A DNA stretch of 13,398 nt from Acidobacteriaceae bacterium (GCA_003136335.1 PLEA01000256.1:1-13398); one strand, 5' to 3'. Counted from the first letter of the stretch, positions 1 through 6,684 are shown. Program-made: numbers and translations. Notes: generated by a model not told the origin, from the sequence alone.

Positions 1-21
1 CTTCTTCTGGGCTCGACTCAT
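1..21 (-). CDS. 5' end of a gene cut by the left edge
   Basis: Only the start is visible: an ATG at 21-19 followed by open codons reading MSRAQKK to the window edge. The start is supported by a good Shine-Dalgarno sequence (GAGGAG on the minus strand, 36-31) nine bases before the ATG. The gene is divergent from the cysteine desulfurase at 450. Seven codons are too few to name a product. A weak -35-like TTGACC lies on the minus strand at 97-92, without a convincing -10 box. Confidence 0.6.
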
Positions 22-253
22 ATGCTAATTCTCCTCAATGAAATCGGCGGATTCGGCCCGGTTGCGAAATGTTTAAAATACTCTCCAACGGGGTCAAACT
101 CGCTGACTTCAGCGAAGCTGCCACCAAATCACTGATCGCAAGAAACCGGAACCAGGCTCAGGGACGGGCACTCAGGCACCATTCGGATGTCGGTCTCGCT
201 GCCGAACCTGCCACCATCACTCTGACACTCTCCCCCTGTTTCTGGCCACCACT

Positions 254-269
254 GACCGTCAAAACGGTC
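254..269. repeat. short perfect inverted repeat
   Basis: GACCGT and ACGGTC form a 6-bp stem around a CAAA loop. There is no following T tract, so it is not an intrinsic terminator. It could be a protein-binding dyad or an RNA hairpin. Chance is also plausible for a 6-bp stem. Confidence 0.4.
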
Positions 270-297
270 CACGGCTCAGGGCAGGCTCTCGGCTGTC

Positions 298-319
298 CGG
301 GCGGGGCGCAGCCCGCCCG
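298..319. repeat. GC-rich 8-bp hairpin
   Basis: CGGGCGGG (298-305) pairs perfectly with CCCGCCCG (312-319) around the 6-base loop GCGCAG. No T tract follows on either strand. It lies 20 bases before the longer palindrome at 340-363, so the two may be parts of one repeat unit. Confidence 0.5.
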
Positions 320-339
320 CAGCGCCGAAATGCCGTCGT

Positions 340-363
340 AGAGACGTTGCTTGCAACGTCTCT
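340..363. repeat. perfect 11-bp palindrome, REP-like
   Basis: AGAGACGTTGC (340-350) is the exact reverse complement of GCAACGTCTCT (353-363), with TT between. As RNA it would fold as a 10-bp stem closed by a CUUG tetraloop, a stable loop type. It sits between divergent genes, so neither neighbour would use it as a terminator, and no T tract follows. The form fits an interspersed palindromic repeat, but only one copy is in this window. Confidence 0.6.
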
Positions 364-449
364 CTCCCCATCATTCGAAATGCCGCAAGCAGAATGCAGC
401 AAGCTACGTCACTACGCCCCCCGCAAGGTAGAATAGAACTGGGTTCTGT

Positions 450-1616
450 ATGCATCGCATTTACCTCGACAATAACGCCACCACTCCGGTATGGCCCGAA
501 GTGTTTGAGGCGATGCGTCCCTATTTCGGCGAGCAATTCGGCAACGCGTCGTCCATCCACCATCACGGGCAACAGACCCGGGCGGCAGTAGAGGACGCTC
601 GCGAAGCCATGGCCGCGTTGCTCGGCTGCCGCGCTTCGGAAATTGTTTTCACCAGCGGCGGTACGGAGGCCGACAATCTCGCCATTGCGGGACTGGTTGG
701 CGCAGGCGACCACGTCATTACGTCGAGCATTGAACACCACGCTGTGTTGCTGGCCTGCAAGCATCTCGAAGAGATTGGCGCGGAAGTTACGGTTCTGCCG
801 GTGGATGGCCGCAGCCTGGTCGATCCGGCCGACGTGCGCCGCGCCTTGCGCCCGAACACAAAGCTAATCTCGATTATGACGGCGAACAATGAGACCGGAG
901 TCTTGCAGCCGGTCGAAGAAATCGGTCGTATCGCGGCCGAAGCGGGCGTTTATTTTCACACCGACGCGGTGCAGGCTGCCGGCAAAGTTGCGCTCGATGT
1001 AGGGCGAATCGGTTGCCATGCCCTCTCGATTTCCGGTCACAAGATTCACGCGCCGCAGGGCGTAGGAGCGCTCTACGTGCGAAAGGGAACTCAAATGCGG
1101 CCGCTGTTTTATGGTGGAAGGCATGAGCGCTCGCGCCGCGCCGGTACGGAAAATGTCCCGGGAATTGTGGGTCTGGGCAGGGCCGCGCAGTTGGCGAAAG
1201 AAGCTCTAGACCGCGGCGACGACAAAAAGATGGCTGCAATGCGCGACCGCCTGCAGCAGGGAATCCTTGCCCAGGTAGAGGACGGGGGAGTGAACGGCGA
1301 TGACGCGACGCGCGTGCCTAACACTACGAACATTCACTTCGACTACATCGATGGCGAAGCGATGGTCATTGCTCTGGATCTGAAGGGCCTTGCGGTATCG
1401 ACGGGTGCGGCCTGTTCGTCGGGTGCGATCGAGCCCTCGCACGTGCTGCTGGCTATGGGCCTGCGCCCGGATCAGGCGCGGGCGAGCATCCGCTTCAGCC
1501 TGGGCAAGCAAACGGCCGCAGAAGATATCGATCTAGCTCTGGCGCTGGTGCCAGAAGTTGTGGCGCGCCTGCGGGAGCTATCGCCGGTATACAGGAAAAC
1601 GGCTGTTAGCTCTTAG
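450..1616 (+). CDS. cysteine desulfurase, NifS/IscS family
   Basis: This 388-residue PLP enzyme removes sulfur from L-cysteine, giving alanine and an enzyme-bound persulfide for Fe-S clusters and tRNA thiolation. The class V aminotransferase fold is clear: the N-terminal YLDNNATTP, the TSGGTEADN loop (68-76), the EHHAVL histidine at 96, HTDAVQ with the PLP-contacting Asp172, and Lys198 in SGHKIH, which holds PLP. The sulfur-accepting Cys322 lies in TGAACSSGAIEPSHVL. Length is normal for the family. The start at 450 puts YLDNNATTP directly at the N-terminus, as in relatives; the ribosome binding site is weak. MnmA lies 166 bases downstream on the same strand, so tRNA 2-thiouridine synthesis is a likely use of its sulfur. 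IscS and NifS cannot be told apart from sequence alone, and no iscU or nifU is visible here, so I give no symbol. Confidence 0.95.
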   Translation: MHRIYLDNNATTPVWPEVFEAMRPYFGEQFGNASSIHHHGQQTRAAVEDAREAMAALLGCRASEIVFTSGGTEADNLAIAGLVGAGDHVITSSIEHHAVLLACKHLEEIGAEVTVLPVDGRSLVDPADVRRALRPNTKLISIMTANNETGVLQPVEEIGRIAAEAGVYFHTDAVQAAGKVALDVGRIGCHALSISGHKIHAPQGVGALYVRKGTQMRPLFYGGRHERSRRAGTENVPGIVGLGRAAQLAKEALDRGDDKKMAAMRDRLQQGILAQVEDGGVNGDDATRVPNTTNIHFDYIDGEAMVIALDLKGLAVSTGAACSSGAIEPSHVLLAMGLRPDQARASIRFSLGKQTAAEDIDLALALVPEVVARLRELSPVYRKTAVSS

Positions 1617-1687
1617 CTTTTGGCTCGTTCCATATATGAGAGGATGGCTACGCGCGCAACACCAACGGCCTGCGAAATGATGCGAAT

Positions 1688-1786
1688 ATGACGCCGCGAT
1701 TTAAGAGGATAGTGGAAGCCGGACTCTGGTTCGCCGCCGGATTCATCACCCACGTGGTGCTAATCTATTTTCATCATCATCCGTGA
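1688..1786 (+). CDS. 32-residue single-TM mini-protein coupled to mnmA
   Basis: An open frame from ATG 1688 to TGA 1784-1786 encodes 32 residues: a basic start (MTPRFKR), a hydrophobic stretch of about 16 residues (LWFAAGF...VVLIYF) and a His-rich end (HHHP). This is the make-up of a small one-helix membrane protein with its N-terminus inside. Its stop overlaps the GTG start of mnmA in a GTGA junction, the usual sign of translational coupling. The ribosome binding site is weak. A 15-codon frame (1644-1691) that has AGG directly before its ATG overlaps this start in an ATGA junction, but it is too short to claim. I do not recognise a family. The alternative is that this is a chance frame and mnmA really starts at ATG 1828. 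Confidence 0.45.
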   Translation: MTPRFKRIVEAGLWFAAGFITHVVLIYFHHHP

Positions 1787-2937
1787 GTAACGGAACGGCT
1801 CAAGAGGCTAAAAGCCAAAAGCTGACAATGACTCCCGAGACCATAGCCGCAGCCATGTCGGGCGGTGTGGATTCTTCCACCGTCGCGGCCATGCTGCGCG
1901 CCGACGGACACAACGTCATCGGCCTCACCATGCAACTCTGGAACCAGCGCCGTCTGGCCGGGCGCGAAGGCATGCCCGAGTCCGTGCAGGGACGCTGCTG
2001 TTCGCTCGACGATGTCTACGACGCCCGCCGCGTGGCCCAGCAGATCGGCATCCCCTACTACGTGGTCAATCAAGAGGAGCGTTTCGAGCGCGACGTGATT
2101 CGTCCTTTTGTCGAAGAGTATGTTTCGGGGCGCACGCCCATCCCTTGCAGTCTGTGCAATAATCACTTGAAGTTTGATCAGCTACTCATTGTGGCCCAGC
2201 AGATTGGGGCCGAGCGCATTGCCACCGGTCACTATGCTCGCGTGGCCTTTGACGAAGCGGGAGGCCGCTGGCTCCTGAAGCGCCCCGCCGACTCGAGTAA
2301 GGACCAGACCTATTTTCTTTTCGGCCTAACGCAGGAGCAGCTCAGCCGCACCATCTTCCCACTCGGCGATATGACCAAGCCCGAAGTTCGCGAACTCGCC
2401 CGGCATCACGGCCTGGCGCTCGCGGAAAAGCCCGACTCGCAGGAGATTTGCTTCGTCCCCGGTGGCGACTACAAGCGCTTTATCGACGCCTACCTCGCCG
2501 AGCAGGGCGAGGCGTTGCCAGATACCGCCGGCGACTTGGTGACCACGAACGGCGAAGTCATCGGCGAGCACGGCGGCATTCACAACTTCACCGTCGGCCA
2601 GCGCAAGGGACTCGGCGTGGCCACCGGCTCGCCGCTCTACGTGATCCAGATCAGCGGTGCCAACAAGCAGGTAGTCGTGGGCGGGGAAGAGCATCTCTAT
2701 TCGCGCACTCTGCGCACTCGCCGCGTGAACCTCATCTCCATCGACGCCCTGCGCGAGCCCATGCGCGTGACGGTGAAGATTCGCCATCGCCACGAAGCCG
2801 CGGCGGCCATGATCGAGCGCGTCGGCGACGACGAGATCCTCGCCACCTTCGATGAGCCGCAGCGCGCCATCACCCCCGGTCAAGCCGCGGTGTTCTACGA
2901 CGGCGATGTCGTGGTCGGTGGCGGCTGGATCGCATAG
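1783..2937 (+). CDS. mnmA: tRNA-specific 2-thiouridylase MnmA
   Basis: MnmA activates U34 of tRNA-Lys, -Glu and -Gln with ATP and inserts sulfur to make 2-thiouridine. The protein is 384 residues from GTG 1783. The N-terminal PP-loop ATPase motif SGGVDSS is at 26-32. The first catalytic Cys is Cys125 in SLCNNHLKF; ATGHYAR follows at 148-154; the second catalytic Cys is Cys223 in DSQEICF. NFTVGQRKGLG (268-278) marks the central domain, and the C-terminal beta-barrel ends in GGGWIA. All key residues are present. GTG 1783 overlaps the stop of the preceding mini-ORF. ATG 1828 (residue 16, MTPETIAAAMSGG) fits the usual family N-terminus better, and neither start has a strong ribosome binding site. 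The upstream cysteine desulfurase is the natural sulfur source. Confidence 0.96.
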   Translation: MSNGTAQEAKSQKLTMTPETIAAAMSGGVDSSTVAAMLRADGHNVIGLTMQLWNQRRLAGREGMPESVQGRCCSLDDVYDARRVAQQIGIPYYVVNQEERFERDVIRPFVEEYVSGRTPIPCSLCNNHLKFDQLLIVAQQIGAERIATGHYARVAFDEAGGRWLLKRPADSSKDQTYFLFGLTQEQLSRTIFPLGDMTKPEVRELARHHGLALAEKPDSQEICFVPGGDYKRFIDAYLAEQGEALPDTAGDLVTTNGEVIGEHGGIHNFTVGQRKGLGVATGSPLYVIQISGANKQVVVGGEEHLYSRTLRTRRVNLISIDALREPMRVTVKIRHRHEAAAAMIERVGDDEILATFDEPQRAITPGQAAVFYDGDVVVGGGWIA

Positions 2938-3018
2938 AGCGCAGACGAGATTCGCGCCGGCACTACTTGCAACCAATACTCAAGATCGCGAGCTAGCAGA
3001 ATGCTCCCCCGGCCCGAA

Positions 3019-3024
3019 TATAAT
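3019..3024 (+). promoter_or_regulatory. consensus -10 box, possibly for a leaderless FUSC mRNA
   Basis: A perfect TATAAT lies eight bases before the ATG at 3032. Transcription normally starts about seven bases after a -10 box, so the first base would be at or next to the A of the start codon, giving a leaderless mRNA. No recognisable -35 lies 16-18 bases upstream (GCAGAA at 2996-3001), and there is no extended -10 TG. There is no Shine-Dalgarno sequence before this ATG, which agrees with leaderless initiation. Confidence 0.4.
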
Positions 3025-3031
3025 CCCCCGC

Positions 3032-4137
3032 ATGGCATCTGCAAATCCTTCACTGCCACTTCCTCAGACTCCGACCTCCTCTATGCCGTCCTTTTGGAGT
3101 CGTCAATCAGGTCCGCTGAAGCAGGGAATCAAGACCGGACTCGCAGGCACCATCACCTACGCTATCTATGCCGTATGGCACCTCCCCCAGGGATATTGGG
3201 CGATCTTCGCTGCGCTGGTCGTGACCCAGGCCAACCTCGGCGCATCGTGGAAAGCGGCGCTTTACCGAACCATCGGCTCGACCTGCGGAGCGCTCGCCGC
3301 GGCTCTGCTCATCCCGATTCTAGGTAACGGGCCGGTGGGCGTACTCATCGTGCTTTTATTGCTGGCGACTCTATTTGGCTACCTGACCTCGCTGCACCCC
3401 GCTTTCACCGCTGCAGGATTCACCTCCGCCCTGATCCTGGTCTTCGGCGGTCAAGGAGAGCCCTGGCACATGGCGTGGCTGCGCGTGCTCTACACGATCT
3501 TGGGAGCAGTCGTCGCCTTTGGCGTAGGTGCGCTGATCTGGCCGGTTCATGCACGCGCAGGCCTGCGTTACACAATCGCCGGCATTCTAGACGGTGCCGG
3601 CGCTCTCTATCGTGCGGTCACTGCCGCCGCACTGCAGGGAATCGACAACGAGCAGCAGGTTCTCCAACTCGGGCGCCGGTTGCACGACTTGCGGCACGGC
3701 ATTACGCAACAAATGGACGAAGCGAAAAGCGAGCTCGCCTTCTCCCACTTCAACCAAGGCGCTTACCAGAAATTTGTGGACATCGCAGATCAAGTTCGGC
3801 GGCGCTTGACCGCGATGGCGGAAGACAGTTCGCTCTACGTACACGCGCAGATGCAGCCCGCGCTGGTGCCCTCTTGCCCACGTTGGTCGAGAGAACCGCG
3901 CAGACTTTCGCAGCGCTGGCGGAAGCTGTGCGCAAACCGGACGAGACTTGGAAGCTGACAGACCTCGACGCAGCGATTCGCGACCTGGACGCTGACCTTG
4001 CCAAACTGCGCGAGCAACGCGCAACCATTCCTTTTGCGCTGGATCGCATGCTGCCCTTCTGGGCTCTAGTTTTCAATTTAAGGGAAGTGGCGCAGGATTT
4101 GAAGCAGTTGGAATCAACGCTGCCCGAGCTGGGATGA
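3032..4137 (+). CDS. FUSC family (fusaric-acid-resistance-like) membrane protein, frameshifted
   Basis: This is an inner-membrane protein of the FUSC/aromatic-acid-exporter type. From ATG 3032 the first frame gives basic KQGIKTG, then closely packed hydrophobic helices (about residues 35-175) including HLPQGYWAIFAALVV and GALIWPVHARAG, followed by a long soluble helical region. That frame stops at 3958 after an unlikely tail (residue ~280 onward). The +2-shifted frame from about 3872 continues convincingly as LLPTLVERTAQTFAALAEA through DLDADLAKLREQ to LPELG at 4137. Adding one C to the CCC run at 3869-3871 joins the two as a 368-residue protein (QPALVPLLPTLVERT). This is either a real mutation or a homopolymer sequencing error. 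Substrate is unknown. The 3' end overlaps the convergent hypothetical gene by 24 bases. Confidence 0.8.
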
Positions 4138-4521
4138 GCAGGTCTTATTTCGCAGTTCCTCGAGAAATGAATTCCCAGACGCTTTCAGTTTCTGTTCCAG
4201 CCGCGCCGTGCAGTCGCACTCCCCGCATGCCCAGGGCTCAGTCCCGTTCTCGTCGCGGCACTTGCGGCGGTCGTGCGCATCCTGCACCCGAGTCAGGTCG
4301 AGGTATTGTTTCCAGTAGGGCTGCTCTTCCTGCAATGGTGCGGGGCAGTAGCAGACTTCGACCCACCATGCGGTCTGGTCCGCGCACAGCCGCGCGTCCT
4401 GCATATTCCGCAGATACTCGCCTTCCGCGACCGATCCCCGGCCCAACGCCGCTTGCTCGATAGCCTCGAGCAGATCAGCCTCACAACTAGGTTTTACGCG
4501 GGCTCGAACCAGATAACGCAT
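4114..4521 (-). CDS. Cys-rich conserved-looking hypothetical protein
   Basis: The protein has 135 residues from ATG 4521, chosen because MRYLVRARVKPSCEADLLEAI reads like a natural N-terminus; the longer frame to 4611 would run back through the end of the upstream gene. It begins with a short beta-strand/helix unit (RYLVRARVK, then an acidic helix), suggestive of a ferredoxin-like alpha/beta fold. The rest is rich in Trp, Tyr and Cys: WWVEVCYC (52-59), RRKCRDENG (85-93) and WACGECDCT (97-105). Cysteines 57, 59, 88, 99, 102 and 104 could bind a metal or form disulfides. No signal peptide or TM segment is seen. It starts 13 bases after the DUF948-like gene and is probably co-transcribed with it. 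Function is unknown; the motif arrangement looks conserved rather than random. Confidence 0.7.
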   Translation of the reverse strand: MRYLVRARVKPSCEADLLEAIEQAALGRGSVAEGEYLRNMQDARLCADQTAWWVEVCYCPAPLQEEQPYWKQYLDLTRVQDAHDRRKCRDENGTEPWACGECDCTARLEQKLKASGNSFLEELRNKTCSSQLGQR

Positions 4522-4525
4522 CGTT

Positions 4526-4547
4526 AGATGAACATCAGATGAACATC
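4526..4547. repeat. tandem 11-bp duplication at a gene junction
   Basis: AGATGAACATC occurs twice head to tail (4526-4536, 4537-4547). On the minus strand the first-read copy encodes the end of the DUF948-like protein (ATG TTC ATC TGA). The second repeats the same codons, overlapping as TGATG and ending at once in TAA (4526-4524). The next gene starts at 4521, so the duplication lengthens the spacer between the two genes. Confidence 0.7.
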
Positions 4548-5056
4548 TCATCCTGGGGCACGGGACCGCGCTCCGCGCGGGTGCCGCCATTTCTGCGTCC
4601 GCGGCCGCCAAACAGAAACTCCAGTCCCACCGTGAGTCCCTGCATCAACCCCGATACCTGCCGAACCGGCGAAATCACCGTCCTGTGGACGATGTCAGAG
4701 GTCCGTTCCACACGGTCCAAGGTGCGGGTAAACAGTTCATCGGCCCGAATAATCTGCAGCCGAGTGCGGTCCACCACATCGTTCACGGTTGCATCCACGC
4801 GCAGCACTTGGTCGCGCACCGTGGCGGTCGACTCCTGCACCTGCTGAGCGATCGCCTCCACCTTAGGACGCAGTTCCGTCAGCATCGCCTCTGCCTGGGT
4901 GATGGTCGGCAGGACCTTGGTCTTCACTTCTTCGGCGAGCGCTTCCATTTTCGAGCTGGTCTTGCGTAAGACGACAAATATTGCAACCAGAACGCCTGCC
5001 TGCAATAGGACTGCAATCCCAGTCAAGGCGATAAACAAAGGGGTGAGATTTTCCAT
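4535..5056 (-). CDS. DUF948-like single-TM coiled-coil envelope protein
   Basis: This 173-residue protein has an N-terminal TM helix (about 8-30) and then a long, nearly uninterrupted amphipathic helical region (about 33-125) rich in E, Q, R and V heptads, as in DUF948 and methyl-accepting-chemotaxis-like stalks. A semi-hydrophobic segment (PVRQVSGLMQGLTVGLEFLFG, about 130-150) and a basic Gly/Arg tail follow. It is probably anchored in the inner membrane with the helical stalk on one side; the function of the family is unknown. The start at 5056 is supported by GGAG seven bases upstream. It lies 58 bases after the YtxH-like gene; DUF948 and YtxH genes are often neighbours, which supports a shared envelope role. 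Confidence 0.8.
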   Translation of the reverse strand: MENLTPLFIALTGIAVLLQAGVLVAIFVVLRKTSSKMEALAEEVKTKVLPTITQAEAMLTELRPKVEAIAQQVQESTATVRDQVLRVDATVNDVVDRTRLQIIRADELFTRTLDRVERTSDIVHRTVISPVRQVSGLMQGLTVGLEFLFGGRGRRNGGTRAERGPVPQDEMFI

Positions 5057-5114
5057 AAGCTTGCTCCAGCAATTCCCTTCGAATTCGGCTCAGCAGAAAA
5101 CCGGACAGCAATGC

Positions 5115-5423
5115 CTACAAATTCTTGGGCGCAGCCGTCTCCGCCGTAGCATCCTGATAGGCCTGACGACCCGCCTCGTAGGCAGCACGGAACTGTTCCT
5201 TCTGTTGCGTAACTACATCGCGGCCTTTGTCGGCCCACTGCGACGCCTGATCGCGCGCCTCTCGCGCACGATTTTTCACATATTCGCGGCCTTCTTCGGC
5301 GCGCGCACGCAAAACTTCCCGGGTCTCATTCCCCGAACGAGGCGCATAGAGCACACCCGCCACCGCTCCCAACCCTAGTCCTGCCAGAAACCACCCCAAG
5401 CTGCTGCCGTCACGATCCGACAT
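5115..5423 (-). CDS. YtxH domain-containing protein
   Basis: This 102-residue protein shows the YtxH pattern: a short polar start, a Gly-rich hydrophobic helix (about 8-26, GWFLAGLGLGAVAGVLYAP) with the typical YAPRSG after it, then a charged helix (REVLRARAEEGREYVKNRA and on) ending in an Ala-rich tail. Family members are small membrane-associated proteins, some linked to stress, with no known biochemical activity. The start is strongly supported by AGGAGG (5436-5431) seven bases before the ATG. It is followed by the DUF948-like gene and preceded by secG on the same strand. A dyad at 5484-5501 lies in its leader or promoter. Confidence 0.88.
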   Translation of the reverse strand: MSDRDGSSLGWFLAGLGLGAVAGVLYAPRSGNETREVLRARAEEGREYVKNRAREARDQASQWADKGRDVVTQQKEQFRAAYEAGRQAYQDATAETAAPKNL

Positions 5424-5483
5424 AGTAATTCCTCCTTAGTAAAGAGTCACTTCGATGGTACATCCTCCCTCAGGCAAATACAA

Positions 5484-5501
5484 TTACAGGGGAATCTGTA
5501 A
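5484..5501. promoter_or_regulatory. dyad upstream of the ytxH-like gene, possible operator
   Basis: TTACAG (5484-5489) and CTGTAA (5496-5501) are perfect inverted halves separated by GGGAAT. With one bulged base the symmetry extends to CAATTACAG/CTGTAAATTG. It lies about 60-80 bases before the ytxH-like start on the minus strand, in an AT-rich patch where a promoter is expected. A regulator-binding site is an inference; no regulator is encoded nearby. Confidence 0.35.
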
Positions 5502-5527
5502 ATTGCGCGGGACTGCACAGGGGACGC

Positions 5528-5620
5528 GCCGGCAGAAAGCAATTCGTCCATCGATTCCGGCCGACACAGGGCTCCAGAGTTCGGCGAGAAAGCCTTGCCT
5601 CTGCCGGCTTACTAGAGCCC
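5528..5620. repeat. two interlocking inverted repeats between secG and ytxH
   Basis: GCCGGCAGA (5528-5536) is the exact complement of TCTGCCGGC (5600-5608). GGGCTCCAG (5569-5577) pairs with CTAGAGCCC (5612-5620) with one wobble. The arms alternate, so as RNA the stems would be either mutually exclusive or a pseudoknot. The segment lies in the 202-base gap after secG on the minus strand. Neither stem has a T tract, so an ordinary intrinsic terminator is not seen. Confidence 0.35.
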
Positions 5621-5625
5621 AAACT

Positions 5626-5958
5626 TTATTTCTGCTGGGTAGGCGGAGTCGCCGGTTTGGGCGCCGGCGCGGGCTGCGTCTTCACAGGTTGCGACTTCAC
5701 ACCTTGCAACACTGAGGTCGGCCCCCCGCGTCTGGTAGCGTAAAGCGACAACGTGATGGAAGTAATCATGAACGCCACGGCCGACCACGTGGTGGCTCTG
5801 GAAAGCGCGCTGGCCGCGCCGCGCGGACCGAACGCCGTCTGGCTGCCCTGCCCGCCAAAAGCCGCGGAAATATCACCGCTCTTCCCGCTCTGCAGCAGAA
5901 CGACCACGATGATGAAAAAACAAACCAGAATGTGGATAGTGGTGATCAGGTAAATCAT
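5626..5958 (-). CDS. secG: protein translocase subunit SecG
   Basis: SecG is the small accessory subunit of the SecYEG channel in the inner membrane. The 110-residue protein has two TM helices (about 2-22 and 56-74) joined by the family signature LLQSGKSGDISAAFGGQGSQ and TAFGPRGAASALSRATTW. The C-terminal ~30 residues are a Pro/Ala/Gln/Lys-rich tail (KTQPAPAPKPATPPTQQK), longer than in the 110-residue E. coli type but common in some phyla. AGGGAAG lies about ten bases before the ATG. The expected neighbours in many bacteria (tpiA, or a tRNA-Leu) are not seen upstream; instead a scar-like region begins there. The downstream ytxH-like gene is 202 bases away and probably has its own promoter. 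Confidence 0.96.
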   Translation of the reverse strand: MIYLITTIHILVCFFIIVVVLLQSGKSGDISAAFGGQGSQTAFGPRGAASALSRATTWSAVAFMITSITLSLYATRRGGPTSVLQGVKSQPVKTQPAPAPKPATPPTQQK

Positions 5959-6684
5959 AAATTTGGAACTTCCCTAATATTCAGGCGATGTTCGGGTCCG
6001 TCCGCGTCAGGGTTCTTCTCACGGAAGACAAAATCATGGTGCGGAGGGATTTGAACTACTCCATCACGTTGATAACAGGTAAGGTACTAATTTCGCATTC
6101 GGCCTAAAGGCCCAAATGCCCCACAATCCCGCTTCCATTGTACGTTTATTGTGCGGCGAACGCACTGTGATAGAGAAAACCACATCGAAGTGTTTTCTCA
6201 ACCCCAGCCAGCAACAGTTTGACACCCGGCCCTCCCATCGGTCAAGGCCACCCGGCAGACGGTGGCAGACGGTAGGATCTGAGATGTGCGTTGAACAATT
6301 CAATGGTTCCGAGCAGCGGCGCGCCGAAACACTTGACGCTCTTTCCAGCCATAGCCCTGAATTTTGAGCAGCTTAGAAACTGAATTGAAGGTGCACCACT
6401 TCATGTACCTGAATTCCGGAGCAGGATCGATGATCTGTTCGGTTGCGGGTGAGGCGCCACGCGCAAAGAAGGATCAGTCGCCGTAGCAGACTATTTGCTT
6501 TGCGCGCTGCGTCATTCTACCGAACAGGAGGGAAGGCATCTCGTTTGTTATACGCAGTTTCCCATCCGGGAAAAACAGCAGGTGTTAACTAAAACCGGGA
6601 TTTCCTTCGTTAGCATGGAAGGCGCCCGGCGCAACCTGCGTGCGGATATACCTGATTGGAATTTCGAACAGGTGCATAAATTAA
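5959..6684. other. gene-poor, scar-like region
   Basis: I recognise no intact gene in these 726 bases. They contain the secG leader, a short tRNA 3'-end-like stretch on the minus strand (6037-6058, with TTCAAAT and CGCACCA but lacking a complete T-stem and acceptor), and a 10-bp tandem repeat GGCAGACGGT (6254-6263, 6264-6273). Short open frames without ribosome binding sites or family resemblance are also present (for example 6116-6367 and 6495-6779). Together with the gene stub that follows, this looks like remains of deleted or inserted DNA. Confidence 0.5.
6254..6273. repeat. 10-bp tandem duplication
   Basis: GGCAGACGGT occurs twice in direct tandem with no spacer. It lies outside any gene I can support and may be a replication-slippage product in the scar-like region. 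Confidence 0.6.

Larger units (their letters stand above)
22..449. other. divergent intergenic region with three hairpins
   Basis: No protein-coding signal was recognised in this stretch between the left-edge minus gene and the cysteine desulfurase. It should hold promoters for both directions. It contains three inverted repeats (254-269, 298-319, 340-363), each listed separately. A plus-strand TAGAAT at 428-433 resembles a -10 box for the desulfurase but has no clear -35 partner. The 90-codon open frame at 69-341 runs through the hairpins, has no ribosome binding site and resembles no family I know, so I do not call it. Confidence 0.5.

Noticed and set aside
69..341. 90-codon open frame before the cysteine desulfurase
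   Set aside because: It has no ribosome binding site, runs through GC-rich hairpins and has no family resemblance; it is a chance frame in intergenic DNA.
1644..1691. 15-codon frame overlapping the mini-ORF start in an ATGA junction
   Set aside because: Too short to separate from chance, and its AGG lies too close to the ATG for a normal ribosome binding site.
3475..4137. A separate 220-residue gene inside the FUSC region
   Set aside because: Its first two thirds is an Arg-rich shadow of the FUSC frame. Only the part after about 3872 is real and belongs to the frameshifted FUSC gene.
6037..6058. tRNA 3'-end-like sequence on the minus strand
   Set aside because: It has a T-loop-like TTCAAAT and CGCACCA, but the T-stem does not pair and the acceptor strand is about four bases too short, so no tRNA can be folded. 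It is kept only as a possible remnant.
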